Positions 35,966 to 47,000 of a DNA stretch of 58,905 nt are shown here, in pieces. Numbering within the stretch: the first letter of the stretch is position 1; each line of letters opens with the position of its first letter. Source of the DNA: Prevotellamassilia timonensis (GTDB taxonomy: Bacteria; Bacteroidota; Bacteroidia; Bacteroidales; Bacteroidaceae); assembly GCF_021531665.1 (NCBI RefSeq), contig NZ_JADYUH010000008.1:1-58905 (forward strand), in the 5' to 3' direction. A program made the position numbers and the translations under genes. The notes below the pieces were generated by a model. It was not told the origin of the DNA, made no database searches, and worked only from the letters and a program-made list of their open reading frames with translations.

Positions 35966-37057
35966 ATGAACCAACAAGATTTACAGCACATCGCCCAAAG
36001 TTTCCAAATCAAAGGCGACGTCGTGGAAGTGAAGCCTCTCGGCAACGGACTCATCAACACCACCTATAAGGTCGTGACTGCGGGAGACGCTCCCGACTAC
36101 GTGCTCCAGCACATCAACACCGCCATCTTCCCCGATGTGGACATGCTGATGAACAACATCGTCTCCGTCACCTCCCACATCCGCGGCAAACTTGAAGCAG
36201 CCGGCACCGCCGACATCGACCGCAAAGTGCTCGAGTTCGTGCCCTGCAAGGACGGAAAGTACTACTATCTCTTTGATGAGAAATATTGGCGCGTGATGGT
36301 CTTCATCCCCGACACCGTCTCCAAGAGCGGCGTCACGCCCGAAAGTTCCCGCATCGTCGGCGAGACCTTCGGCGACTTCCAAGCCAAACTCGCTGACATT
36401 CCCGCCAAACTCGGTGAGACCATCAAGGACTTCCACAACATCGAATTCCGCCTCCAGCAACTCAAAGAAGCCATCGAGGCTGACAAGATGGGACGACTCG
36501 CTGCCACACGCGACATCGCCGACGAAATCGAGAAACGCGCCGAAAGCATGACCCGCAGCGAAAGACTCTACCGAGAAGGAAAACTGCCCAAAAGAATCTG
36601 CCACTGCGACACCAAGGTGGACAACATCCTCTTTGACCAAGAAGATAACGTCCTCTGCGTCATCGACCTTGACACCGTCATGCCGAGTTTCGTCTTCTCC
36701 GACTTCGGAGACTTCCTCCGCTCCGCTGCCAACACAGAGAAGGAAGACAGCGATGCCTACGACAAGATTCGCTTCCGCATGGAAATCTTCAAGGCGTTCA
36801 CCGAAGGCTATCTCAAAACCGCCTCTGCCTTCCTCGAACCCATTGAAATCGAGAACCTGCCCTACGCAGCCACTCTCTTCCCCTACATGCAGCTCGTGCG
36901 TTTCTATGCAGACTATCTGAACGGCGACACCTACTACAAGATTCAGTATCCGGAGCACAACCTCGTTCGTTCTCGCAACCAACTCACGCTCTTGCAGCGC
37001 GCCGAGGAGTGCATCCCCGAAATGGAAGCATTCATCAAAGAACAACTCGGCAAGTGA
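35966..37057 (+). CDS. N-acetylhexosamine 1-kinase-like phosphotransferase
   Basis: A 363-residue cytoplasmic kinase of the aminoglycoside-phosphotransferase fold. The N-lobe has GNGLINTTYKV (nucleotide loop) and YVLQHIN. The C-lobe has the catalytic loop CHCDTKVDNILFD and the metal-binding Asp of VIDLDTVMP. Length and motifs match NahK, which phosphorylates GalNAc or GlcNAc at C1 in lacto-N-biose/galacto-N-biose salvage. Position after secreted hexosaminidase and galactosidase genes fits that job. No galacto-N-biose phosphorylase is in the window, so specificity is inferred. It could instead be annotated simply as a phosphotransferase family protein. Confidence 0.82.
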   Translation: MNQQDLQHIAQSFQIKGDVVEVKPLGNGLINTTYKVVTAGDAPDYVLQHINTAIFPDVDMLMNNIVSVTSHIRGKLEAAGTADIDRKVLEFVPCKDGKYYYLFDEKYWRVMVFIPDTVSKSGVTPESSRIVGETFGDFQAKLADIPAKLGETIKDFHNIEFRLQQLKEAIEADKMGRLAATRDIADEIEKRAESMTRSERLYREGKLPKRICHCDTKVDNILFDQEDNVLCVIDLDTVMPSFVFSDFGDFLRSAANTEKEDSDAYDKIRFRMEIFKAFTEGYLKTASAFLEPIEIENLPYAATLFPYMQLVRFYADYLNGDTYYKIQYPEHNLVRSRNQLTLLQRAEECIPEMEAFIKEQLGK

Positions 37058-37095
37058 TTCGCTGAGACCGTCACACATTCATTTCCCTTTGAACG

Positions 37096-37134
37096 CTCAC
37101 GACCGTCGGACATCCGGCGGCCGTGAGTTTTTTT
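37096..37134 (+). terminator. Terminator of the glycan unit
   Basis: CTCACGACCGTCGGA (37096-37110) pairs with TCCGGCGGCCGTGAG (37113-37127) with two imperfect positions, followed by seven T residues. Confidence 0.9.
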
Positions 37135-37151
37135 GTCCGGCTGTCCGGTAA

Positions 37152-37311
37152 GTAATATGAAAATAATAAGTTGCGTCAGATTTGAATGACATTTTCGAGG
37201 TCAGATTTTCACCCGAAGAAGGAGCATAGCCGTTGCTATGTGACTGATGAGGGAGGAAATATGAACCGAAAAGATTTTCAAAGATGATGCAGGTTATTTT
37301 TTGAGGATTAC
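37152..37311 (+). repeat. Hairpin element A, copy A4 (160 bp)
   Basis: Flanked by TAA at 37149-37151 and 37312-37314. Apex CATAGC-CGTT-GCTATG, with a single change confined to the loop. Confidence 0.9.
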
Positions 37312-37318
37312 TAAACTC

Positions 37319-38060
37319 ACTTGATGGTTTGACTCCGTGGATGCTTGCGCAGGAAAAGTCACTCTTTCCTTAGGCTCTGTCACTGCTGAAAGCCGTTTCG
37401 TCACTTCTGCGTGCGCATCTCGTCACTTACCGCTCGGCGAACGGTAAGTAACGAATCGGCGCGCAGGAGTGACGGAGCGGCGGGAAAGAGTAACGAGTCG
37501 GCGCACAGGAATGACTTGATGCCGTAAAACTTTTAGTGAACATCCACGTTTTTTCCTTTGGCTTCGTCACGCTTTCCTTTGACTTCATCACGCTTTCCTT
37601 TGTCTCCGTTACTTTTTCCCGCCGGCTCGTTACTTACCGCCCCTCGGGCGGTAAACCTGCCGTCCCACGGGCGGTAAACCTGCCGTCCCTCGGGCGGTAA
37701 ACTTGCCGTCCCTCGGACGGTAAGTAATAAGTCGGCTTGTAGAAGTAACGAGTCGGCGCGCGGGAATGACTTGATGCCGTGAAAATTTTAGTAGTCAGCC
37801 ACGTTTTTTCCTTAGACTCTGTCACCCTTTTCTTTGTCTCCGTCACTCTGTCAAGCCTATTCCCTTGCTTTTTCCTTAGGCATCGTTACTTACCGCGGCA
37901 CGGCGGTAAACTTACCGCGGCACAGCGGTAGACATGCCGCGGCACGGCGGCAAACTTACCGCGGCACGGCGGTAAACTTACCGCGGCACGGCGGTAAGTG
38001 ACGAGGCGGCTTGTAGGAGTAACGAATCGGCGCGCAGGAGTGACGGAGTGGCGCTCGCGA
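37319..38060. repeat. Non-coding repeat island 3 with nested palindromic arrays
   Basis: No gene is seen in 37058-38206. Three related modules (about 37421-37560, 37628-37813, 37884-38054) share the frame CGTTACTTACCGC ... GGTAAGTAACGAGTCGGCGCGC; the first two continue with GAATGACTTGATGCCGT. Module 1 has a single central segment. Module 2 holds three full 23-bp units and a partial one (37641-37727) around CGGGCGGTAAACCTGCCGT. Module 3 holds five 22-bp units (37891-38000) around TACCGCGGCACGGCGGTAA. The units are themselves palindromic (GGTAAACTTACC across the junctions). Between modules are pyrimidine-rich TTTTCCTTTG words. Confidence 0.85.
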
Positions 38061-38160
38061 ACAATTCTTGGAACAAAAAAATTATTGCTGTCCGCTGAAA
38101 CTCACATCACAAAAAAGCGTGGAGTTTTAGAGGACAGCAATAACAGAGGAAAAGTGGGAA

Positions 38161-38177
38161 GAGGGAGTCACTCCCTC
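38161..38177 (-). terminator. Hairpin after the OmpA lipoprotein gene
   Basis: GAGGGAG-TCA-CTCCCTC, a perfect 7-bp stem 30 bases beyond the stop codon on the minus strand. It is followed by a modest pyrimidine tract. Confidence 0.5.
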
Positions 38178-38206
38178 AGTGTTTTCTGTGGTGCGCTGAA
38201 CGTTTT

Positions 38207-39073
38207 TCAGTCTTCTTTCGGAGCCTCATCAATCAAGTCCATGAACTGGTCAAGCTTCGGAGTGATGATGATTTGCGTGCGACGGTTGCGCTGCTTTCCT
38301 TTCTCCGTATTGTTGGAGGCGACGGGATTGTATTCGCCTCTGCCGGCAGCGGAAAGGCGTTTCGGATCTACGCCATACTGATTCTGCAAAGCCTGAACGA
38401 CGGACGAAGCGCGGAGTGCGGAGAGGTCCCAGTTGTTGCGAATGTTTTTCTGAGAGATGGGCACGTTGTCGGTGTTGCCTTCCACGAGCACGTCATAGTC
38501 CTTGTAGTCCATGATGATTTTGGCAATCTTGGAGAGGGTTTCGCCGGCGCGCTCGCCAATCTCATAACTTCCGCTCTTGTAGAGCATGTTGTCTGCCAAG
38601 GAAATATAGACCACACCTTTGAGCACCTGCACGTCCACGTCGTTCATTTCTTCGCGAGTGAGGGAGCGGGTGAGTTTGTTGGTCAGTGCCTGGTTCAGCG
38701 AGTCGCTCTTGGACTTGGCTTCCACGAGTTGTTTGATGAATTTGTTGGAGGCGTTGATTTCATCCACGAGTTTCGAGATGTTCACCTGACCCTGCGAAAC
38801 GTTTTCCTGGTAGGAGCCTTGCAGTTTCTTATAGGCTTCCTGCAATTCTTTGTTGCGCTGTTTTTCTTCTTCAAGACGAGCGGCGAGAGAGTTGCGGTCA
38901 GAAGTGTATTCCGCGATGCTCACCTTGGCTTCTTGATAGTCATTTTGCAGACTCTGTTGCTCGGTTTTCAGTTTGTCGTATTGTCCTTGCAGTTCTGCAT
39001 ACTTTTTCTTACTTACGCATCCGGTCAGCACGAGCGCGAGACACGGAACAAAAAGGAATTTGATGGTTTTCAT
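38207..39073 (-). CDS. OmpA-family coiled-coil lipoprotein
   Basis: A 288-residue outer-membrane lipoprotein. Lipobox LTGC with Cys at about residue 17 (ALVLTGCVSKKKY). Residues about 25-130 are a long coiled coil (QYDKLKTEQQSLQNDYQEAK and onwards). The C-terminal OmpA/MotB peptidoglycan-binding domain includes VEGNTDNVP, SALRASSVVQAL and GRGEYNPVASN...KQRNRRTQI. The frame is open to 39196, but the lipoprotein signal begins at 39073. It probably tethers the outer membrane to the wall. It is downstream of cstA on the same strand with a 145-bp gap, so it may be separately transcribed. Confidence 0.92.
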   Translation of the reverse strand: MKTIKFLFVPCLALVLTGCVSKKKYAELQGQYDKLKTEQQSLQNDYQEAKVSIAEYTSDRNSLAARLEEEKQRNKELQEAYKKLQGSYQENVSQGQVNISKLVDEINASNKFIKQLVEAKSKSDSLNQALTNKLTRSLTREEMNDVDVQVLKGVVYISLADNMLYKSGSYEIGERAGETLSKIAKIIMDYKDYDVLVEGNTDNVPISQKNIRNNWDLSALRASSVVQALQNQYGVDPKRLSAAGRGEYNPVASNNTEKGKQRNRRTQIIITPKLDQFMDLIDEAPKED

Positions 39074-39217
39074 AAGTCCTACAAAATTTGGTTCTCTGTG
39101 GTTTTTGATGGATTTTGCGAGCAAAGGTTTATGAAAAAAACGGGAACACCCGCACTTTATTCGTTTTTTAACCGATTGCGAGCAAATAGGCTTCATTTCT
39201 GCACAGTCGCTCTTGTT

Positions 39218-40771
39218 TCAGGCAGTCTTTTCTGCGTTTTGTTTTGCCTCGCGCTCTCTCACGTCTTTTTTCCAAATGAAGAAAAAAAGAACGGAGACCG
39301 CGGCGGCGCAGGCGGCGGTGGCATAACCAATTCCCGCCGGCAGATTGAGGGCTTCGGGCGACACAATAAGATAGGTCGTGCAGACGGAGGTCATGAACAC
39401 GGCAGGGACGAGAGTGATGACGTAGGGTTTGTGTTTGAGCGTCAAATAGACCGTGAGCATCCAAAGCGTGAAGACGGAGAGCGTTTGGTTGGACCAGCCG
39501 AAATATTGCCAAATCACATTGAAGCCTTCGGGGTTGCCGACCTGCCAAAGCAGGAGGCCGAGCGTGGCAGCAAAGATGGGAATGGAGATGAGGAAGCGAT
39601 GACGAATCTTTTGCTGTGGCACGCGGAATGCCTCGGCAATGATGAGACGTGCGCTGCGCAACGCCGTGTCACCGCTGGTGATGGGCGCGGCGACTACGCC
39701 GAGGATGGCGAGTAGTCCGCCGAACCAGCCGAGCCAGTGGTTGCAGACGAGACTCACGACGGTGGGAGCGGCAGTGGAAAAGCCTTTGTTGCCGAAACCG
39801 GGGAAGGACTCGTGACCGGGCGTCGGTTCACCATAGAAGAAATACATTGCGATGGTTGCCCAGACGAGTGCCACCATGCCTTCCGTAATCATGGCGCCGT
39901 AGAAGATTCGGCGGGCGTTGCCCTCGCTCTTCAGACAGCGTGCCATCAAAGGACTTTGTGTGGCATGGAAGCCACTGATGGCGCCGCAGGCGATGGTGAT
40001 GAAAAGGCAGGGGAAGAGGTCTTGCTTCCAATCGGGCACCACGGTGAGGGCGCGGTTGGAAAGCCCGTCCCAAATTTCGGGAATGGCAGGCATCTTGATG
40101 AAGAGACAAACCATGAGCGCCACTGCCATGAAAAGCAGAGAGAAGGCGAAGAGCGGATATATCTTCCCAATAATCTTGTCAATCGGAAGCATCGTAGCGA
40201 GGATGTAGTAGGCAAAGATGATGGCAAACCACATCGTCACGTCGCCGCCGAATTTTTCCAAGAGAAGGGCGGGGCTATACACGAAGACCGCGCCGACCAT
40301 GATGAGCAGCAGCACGGTGAAGACGAGCATGAGACTGCGCGTCTTCCCGCCCAGATATTTTCCAATCAACTCGGGCAAACCCATGCCGCCGTTGCGCAGC
40401 GAAAGCATGGCGCTGAGGAAGTCGTGGACCGCACCGGCGAAGATGCAGCCGAGCACAATCCAAAGATAGGCGGCAGCACCGAACTTCGCCCCCATGATGG
40501 CGCCGAAGATGGGACCCGTTCCGGCAATGTTGAGAAATTGAATCATGAACACTTTCCAGCCGGGCAGGGCGATGTAATCAACGCCGTCGGCTTTCAGCGT
40601 GACCGGTGTCGGATGGGAGGCGTCGCACCCAAAGACGCGCTCCACGAAACGGCCATAGAAAACATAGCCGAGAATCAAAAGCAAGAGACTGATGGAAAAG
40701 GTAATCACTGCGAAATAGTTTTTGTGGTGTTTGTGAGGATGAGAACGAGTTTCGTGAGCAACGACCGCCAC
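39218..40771 (-). CDS. cstA: Carbon starvation protein A-like transporter
   Basis: A 517-residue polytopic inner-membrane protein of the CstA family (peptide or pyruvate uptake in characterised members). Family signatures: the motif region VFGCDASHPTP, the conserved QFLNIAGTGPIFGAIMGAKFG, HDFLSAMLSLRNGGMGLPELIG and GFHATQSPLMARC. It is shorter than the 700-residue Escherichia coli protein, as is usual for Bacteroidetes versions. The His-rich N-terminus (HETRSHPHKHHKN) is unusual, and translation could start slightly later. A TAATTTTG box at 40801-40808 fits the chosen start. The neighbours do not specify the substrate. Confidence 0.92.
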   Translation of the reverse strand: MAVVAHETRSHPHKHHKNYFAVITFSISLLLLILGYVFYGRFVERVFGCDASHPTPVTLKADGVDYIALPGWKVFMIQFLNIAGTGPIFGAIMGAKFGAAAYLWIVLGCIFAGAVHDFLSAMLSLRNGGMGLPELIGKYLGGKTRSLMLVFTVLLLIMVGAVFVYSPALLLEKFGGDVTMWFAIIFAYYILATMLPIDKIIGKIYPLFAFSLLFMAVALMVCLFIKMPAIPEIWDGLSNRALTVVPDWKQDLFPCLFITIACGAISGFHATQSPLMARCLKSEGNARRIFYGAMITEGMVALVWATIAMYFFYGEPTPGHESFPGFGNKGFSTAAPTVVSLVCNHWLGWFGGLLAILGVVAAPITSGDTALRSARLIIAEAFRVPQQKIRHRFLISIPIFAATLGLLLWQVGNPEGFNVIWQYFGWSNQTLSVFTLWMLTVYLTLKHKPYVITLVPAVFMTSVCTTYLIVSPEALNLPAGIGYATAACAAAVSVLFFFIWKKDVREREAKQNAEKTA

Positions 40772-40800
40772 GGGGAGACGGTCTGCGCCGAAAGACTGTG

Positions 40801-40808
40801 CAAAATTA
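40801..40808 (-). promoter_or_regulatory. -7 element of cstA
   Basis: TAATTTTG on the minus strand, 29 nt before the start at 40771. Confidence 0.45.
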
Positions 40809-40848
40809 GCAATTTATTTTCTGTTTGCTCAGAATCAAGACAAAAGGA

Positions 40849-40880
40849 AACCCCGGCGGCACGTTTTGTGTCACCGGGGT
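40849..40880 (-). terminator. Terminator of groES-groEL
   Basis: On the minus strand ACCCCGGTGACAC pairs with GTGCCGCCGGGGT (two mismatches), followed by TTTCCTTTTG. It lies 37 bases after the groEL stop. Confidence 0.8.
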
Positions 40881-40916
40881 GAGAAATAGGAATTGAACTA
40901 TAGAAGTTCTGTGATT

Positions 40917-42578
<1,662 letters not shown>

Positions 42579-42612
42579 TTATATATAAGGAATAAGGAAG
42601 GAGCACGCCTCA

Positions 42613-42885
42613 TCAACCGAGGATGGCGAGCACGTCGCTCTGACGCATGATCATGTATTTCACACCGTCAAGTTCGACTTCGTTTCCGGCATATTTTCCA
42701 TAGAGCACGGTGTCGCCGGGTTTGAGAATCATTTCCTCGTCTTTTGTGCCGTTACCGACAGCGAGGACTTCACCTTGAAGAGGTTTCTCTTTTGCGGTGT
42801 CAGGAATGATGATGCCACCGGCGGTTTTTGTTTCTGCGGGCGCGGGCTTGACGAGCACGCGGTCTGCCAAAGGTTTGATTTGCAT
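42613..42885 (-). CDS. groES: Co-chaperonin GroES (Hsp10)
   Basis: Heptameric lid for GroEL. The 90 residues begin [18 protein letters not shown] and include the mobile-loop segment [11 protein letters not shown] and [14 protein letters not shown]. First gene of the groESL operon. No clear TAnnTTTG box was identified in the 100 bases upstream, so this stress-regulated promoter may use another sequence. Confidence 0.98.
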   Translation of the reverse strand: MQIKPLADRVLVKPAPAETKTAGGIIIPDTAKEKPLQGEVLAVGNGTKDEEMILKPGDTVLYGKYAGNEVELDGVKYMIMRQSDVLAILG

Positions 42886-43224
42886 AGTTCTTGGATTGTT
42901 TGGTTATTGTTTGATGATTTGTTTTCGTCCGTTTCGGATGGTTGTCACGCTTTGAGCGACGCCAAGTTGTAAGCCAAAAGCGTGCCAAAACTCTTTCAGC
43001 GCATTGAAAATATTGAAAAGATTGCGTTTTTCTTGATTTCTCGAGGATAAAACCGGAGCAAAAGCCGCGAAATGCCTACTTTTGTCAGTGACATCTGCCG
43101 CTGTGTCACCCTTTTTCTGCCCACCACGCCGAGAAAGAAGACTCGCCCGCGCAGAGCCAACCCCATGAGGGTGTGTTCAAGAAGTTTCTTTTGAACTCCC
43201 CTTCTTCCGGAATTGTTTGACCCC
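42886..43224. other. Divergent intergenic region upstream of groES
   Basis: No gene is seen. It should contain the groES promoter on the minus strand. The 60 bases next to groES are rich in TTTG and TTGTTTG words. Element A5 follows. Confidence 0.4.
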
Positions 43225-43227
43225 TTA

Positions 43228-43387
43228 GTAATATGAAAATAATAAGTTGCGTCAGATTTGAATGACATTTTCGAGGTCAGATTTTCACCCGAAGAAGGAG
43301 CATAGCCGTAGTTATGTGACTGATGAGGGAGGAAATATGGACCGAAAAGATTTACAAAGATGATGCAGGTTATTTTTTGAGGATTAC
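43228..43387 (+). repeat. Hairpin element A, copy A5 (160 bp)
   Basis: Flanked by TTA on both sides (43225-43227, 43388-43390), which differs from the TAA of the other same-orientation copies and so supports a genuine 3-bp duplication. It ends 17 bp before the guanine deaminase start. Confidence 0.9.
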
Positions 43388-43404
43388 TTAAAAACCATCG
43401 CACC

Positions 43405-43872
43405 ATGAAAAAAGAAGAACTCATGCGCCGTGCCATTGCCCTCGCCGTCGAGAACGTTCGTCAAGGCGGAGGTCCTTTCGGCGCTGTCATCGCCCGCAAC
43501 GGCGAAATCATCGCAGAGGGTGTGAATCGAGTCACTGCCCACAACGACCCGACAGCCCACGCAGAGGTGCAGGCAATCCGGGCTGCCTGCGAAAAACTTT
43601 CAACCTTTGACCTCTCCGACTGCGAAATCTATGCGTCCTGTGAGCCCTGCCCGATGTGTCTCGGTGCCATCTACTGGGCGCGACTGCATCATCTCTTCTT
43701 TGCCGCCACCCAGCATGACGCGGCGGAGGCAAACTTTGATGACGCTTTCATCTATCGCGAGATAGCCCTCCCCCACTCGTTCCGACACTTACCCACAGAA
43801 CACATGACCACGGCGGAGGCAGGAGAACCCTTCCGACTTTGGAACGCAAAAACAGACAAGGTGGCTTATTGA
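43405..43872 (+). CDS. Guanine deaminase-like nucleoside/base deaminase
   Basis: A 155-residue zinc enzyme of the cytidine-deaminase fold. Zinc ligands are His52 (with proton-shuttle Glu54 in AHAEVQA), Cys82 and Cys85 in SCEPCPMCLGAIYWA. The continuation HDAAEANFDDAFIYREI is the domain-swapped C-terminus of GuaD-type guanine deaminases rather than the tRNA adenosine deaminase TadA pattern. The product is predicted to be xanthine and ammonia. Element A5 occupies the DNA immediately upstream, so the transcription start must lie inside or beyond that repeat. Confidence 0.87.
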   Translation: MKKEELMRRAIALAVENVRQGGGPFGAVIARNGEIIAEGVNRVTAHNDPTAHAEVQAIRAACEKLSTFDLSDCEIYASCEPCPMCLGAIYWARLHHLFFAATQHDAAEANFDDAFIYREIALPHSFRHLPTEHMTTAEAGEPFRLWNAKTDKVAY

Positions 43873-43963
43873 CCACCTTTTTTCATACCTGTAATTCCCG
43901 CAAGGTGCAGAGCCGCGGAAGGAGCGACTCGTGACGATTTTTGAACATGCAAAGCAACAATAT

Positions 43964-43994
43964 TTTGCTTTCTTGGGGAACATAGGTATTTTTG
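43964..43994 (+). promoter_or_regulatory. Promoter of the SNF2 helicase gene
   Basis: TTTG at 43964-43967, 19 bases, TATTTTTG at 43987-43994: a full consensus pair 65 bases before the start. Confidence 0.75.
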
Positions 43995-44059
43995 TCGCTC
44001 AATAGCATGATTTATTCACCAAACGGGGCGATTTCGCCGCCAACTCTTCACTCTTTCCC

Positions 44060-47000
44060 ATGTCAGACATACAGCTTCCCAACGACTACGCCGAATCACG
44101 CACGCTGCTCTATTGGGCTTTGACTGCCAACTATCTCACCTCCGACAAAATTGAAAAAATCGCATCGTTGTTCAACAAGCGAAAAGTAAAAATTAAGCAA
44201 TATCTTGAGTCGTGGATGCAGCAAGGACTCATTGGTCACCTTGACAAGGAGGATTTTCGGAATACTACTTACTATTATATTCAGCCTGCTGTTTGGTTGA
44301 AGTTGATTGAGGAACTGAATTCGTCAGAACTGAACACCCGCATCAACAAACTTAGAACTTCTTTTCCGTCTCGGAGTGAGGTTCCCGATGACATGATTGA
44401 CTTCACGCGTGCCGTGGTTCGCTTCAAAGAAGGAAAAAGCTTTGTCGCCTGCCTAGAAGATTTGGATTTTCTATGGTATGTCTTTTTAGATGATGAAGCT
44501 CCTTTTCCGGTAATGGTGCTTACACACATCATGCCGGATGAAAAATGGCATAAATTTATTGAAGGGCTCAGCATAGACCTATTTGAGTGGTTGACAAGTG
44601 AGTATTTTAGGAAACTACAGTATGACATTTGTACAGAAGAGGAAATCAACGCTTTGAAAAAGTTGATACTCAATCGTCCCGAACTTGATGAAAAAGACAA
44701 ATACACTCTCAACAACTATATTTTGCTTCAGGAGTTTCTTTTGCGCCGGGGTTGCCTTCAGGAACTCATGGAGAATGAATCGGTTGACAAATCCTTCCTC
44801 TCTTTGCTCTCCAACATTGCTTTGGTGAAGCTGGGACAATATGATGAAGCAGTCAAGAAATTCAGGCGATACTTACGGGCGGAAGATGAAAATTACTTCG
44901 AGACCTCAATCTTTAATTTCTATTATGGTGTGGCTCTTCTCTATGCCACGCCAAGCGTGTCAAAGCCCTCCTTTAAGATGATTCACGAACTCATTCAATA
45001 TGAGAATTTGCAACAGGGGGCTTTGGCCATTCTTGCTGAAATTGCGCAAAGCGGTGTCACACACATGAAGTCAAAGGAAATTTCCTTGCCGAAAGAATCT
45101 GACCTGGAGGCTGCTTTCATCATCCTTGTTGCCAAGCACTTCGGGCTCATGATTCCCGCCGGAGCAGACAGAATCCTTCAAAGAATACAATCGGAGGGAA
45201 TCAAACTCCTTCAGTTGGAGTACCTTCATGATGAACCCTCTCTGGGTGGAGAGACTGTGTCGCAAGAGTGTGACATGAAACCCTCTTTGCACCCCTACGT
45301 GGTGAAGCCGGCATGGGAGGAGACGCTGGACGCTCTGCTCATCATGAGCAATCCCGCAAGGTCTTCCAAGACAGCCGAGAAGAAAACTTCAAGCAAACGA
45401 ATCGTCTATGCGGTGGACACGAACAACTGGAACGTAGAAGTCAAAATGCAGAGCAGTCGCGACGGAGTGAAATGGACCGCCGGGCGTGTCGTTTCGCTGG
45501 AGCGCTTTGCAAAAGGACAAGCGGAAGGCATGCAAGCCATTGACTATGCCGTGAGCAAGCACGTGACATACCACAAGTCATACGGTTGGTATGGTAAAGA
45601 CTACTACTCTCTCTGCGGAGAAAAGGCGATTGCAGCTTTAGTGGGGAATCCGTTGGTTTTTGATGTGAACACCGGACAGCCTTTGGAGGTGGAAAAGGGG
45701 AACATTCAACTCTCCGTGGCAGAAAAGAGAAAAAACTTCGAGATTCAAATCAATTTCGATGAGAGCCAGTTGAAGGACGGACTAGTGGTGGAGCGCGTCA
45801 ATGCACAGAAAATCCGAGTCATCCAAGTGACTGAAATGCAGCGTACCATTCTTCATGGACTGACCAAATCCCTTCTTCCTCTTGAAGCAAAGCCCAAACT
45901 GACGAACTTGTTGGAGAATCTGAGCCAAAACGTGACCGTCATGAGCGGTTTGCTGCAAAACAGTCAGACATCCGAGAAGTGTCGCGCACATTCCGAAATC
46001 ATTTTGCAGATGCAGCCCGTGGAGGAAGAGATTCGCTGCGTGCTGTTCACCAGACCGTTTGGCAAGGTGCCTCCTCTGTGCAAACCCGGCAAGGGAATGG
46101 AGGTCATCACCACCAACGTGGACGGAAAGAGCCTTCAAACCACTCGAAACCTGAAGCGAGAGAAAGAGAATCTGGAGGCTGTGATGGAAGTGATGCAGGA
46201 CTATGAACTTCTCACCACCCAATCCCACGAATGGCTGTTCTCCGCCGCCGAATGTCTGGACTTGTTGGAGCGGCTGTTGCCTCTCTCCAAGCAGTGCATG
46301 GTGGAATGGCCGGAGGGCGAGCGTTTCAAGGTGAAACGTCAGGCGCTTGTCCCCTCCTCCTTCCATCTCTCGGTTGGCTCACTCGCGGGCTGGTTTGAGT
46401 TGAACGGGGAAGTGGAAATCAGTCCCACGCTGAAACTCAAGATGTCAGACCTGCTCGACCGCTTGCAGGGGGCAAAGGGAGAGTTCATTCAAGTTTGTGG
46501 AAAAGAATATGTTCGCCTCACCTCTGAACTACGCTCCTACCTTGAGAACCTCTCTCGCCTCACCACACGAAAACGAAAAAAGGTGCAGCTCTCCGGTTTC
46601 CACGCTCCCATGATTGACGCGCTTGCCGGACAGGGTATGCAAATAGATGCCGACAGCGGCTACTGGAACCTCATGAAACGAATCCGCTCAGCAGAAGAAG
46701 CGGAAATCAAGATTCCCAAAACCATTCAGGCGGACCTGAGACCCTATCAGAAGGAGGGCTATCGCTGGATGTCACGTCTGGCACTTTGGGGAGCGGGCGC
46801 GCTCTTGGCAGATGACATGGGACTGGGCAAAACCGTGCAAAGCATCACGCTTCTTCTGAGTCGTGCCTCCGAGGGGGCTCAGCTGGTGATTGTGCCCACC
46901 TCTCTGGTGCTCAACTGGAGGGACGAACTGACCCGTTTTGCTCCCTCGTTGAACGTGAAGTGGTTGGGACAGCAAGGTGCTGACCGCAAGGAAATGGTGG

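Noticed and set aside
37998-38381. 127-codon frame spanning the repeat arrays and opposite the OmpA gene
   Set aside because: It is made of palindromic repeat units and then of the antisense of the lipoprotein; no start context.
42886-42990. CIRCE operator upstream of groES
   Set aside because: No TTAGCACTC inverted pair was found.
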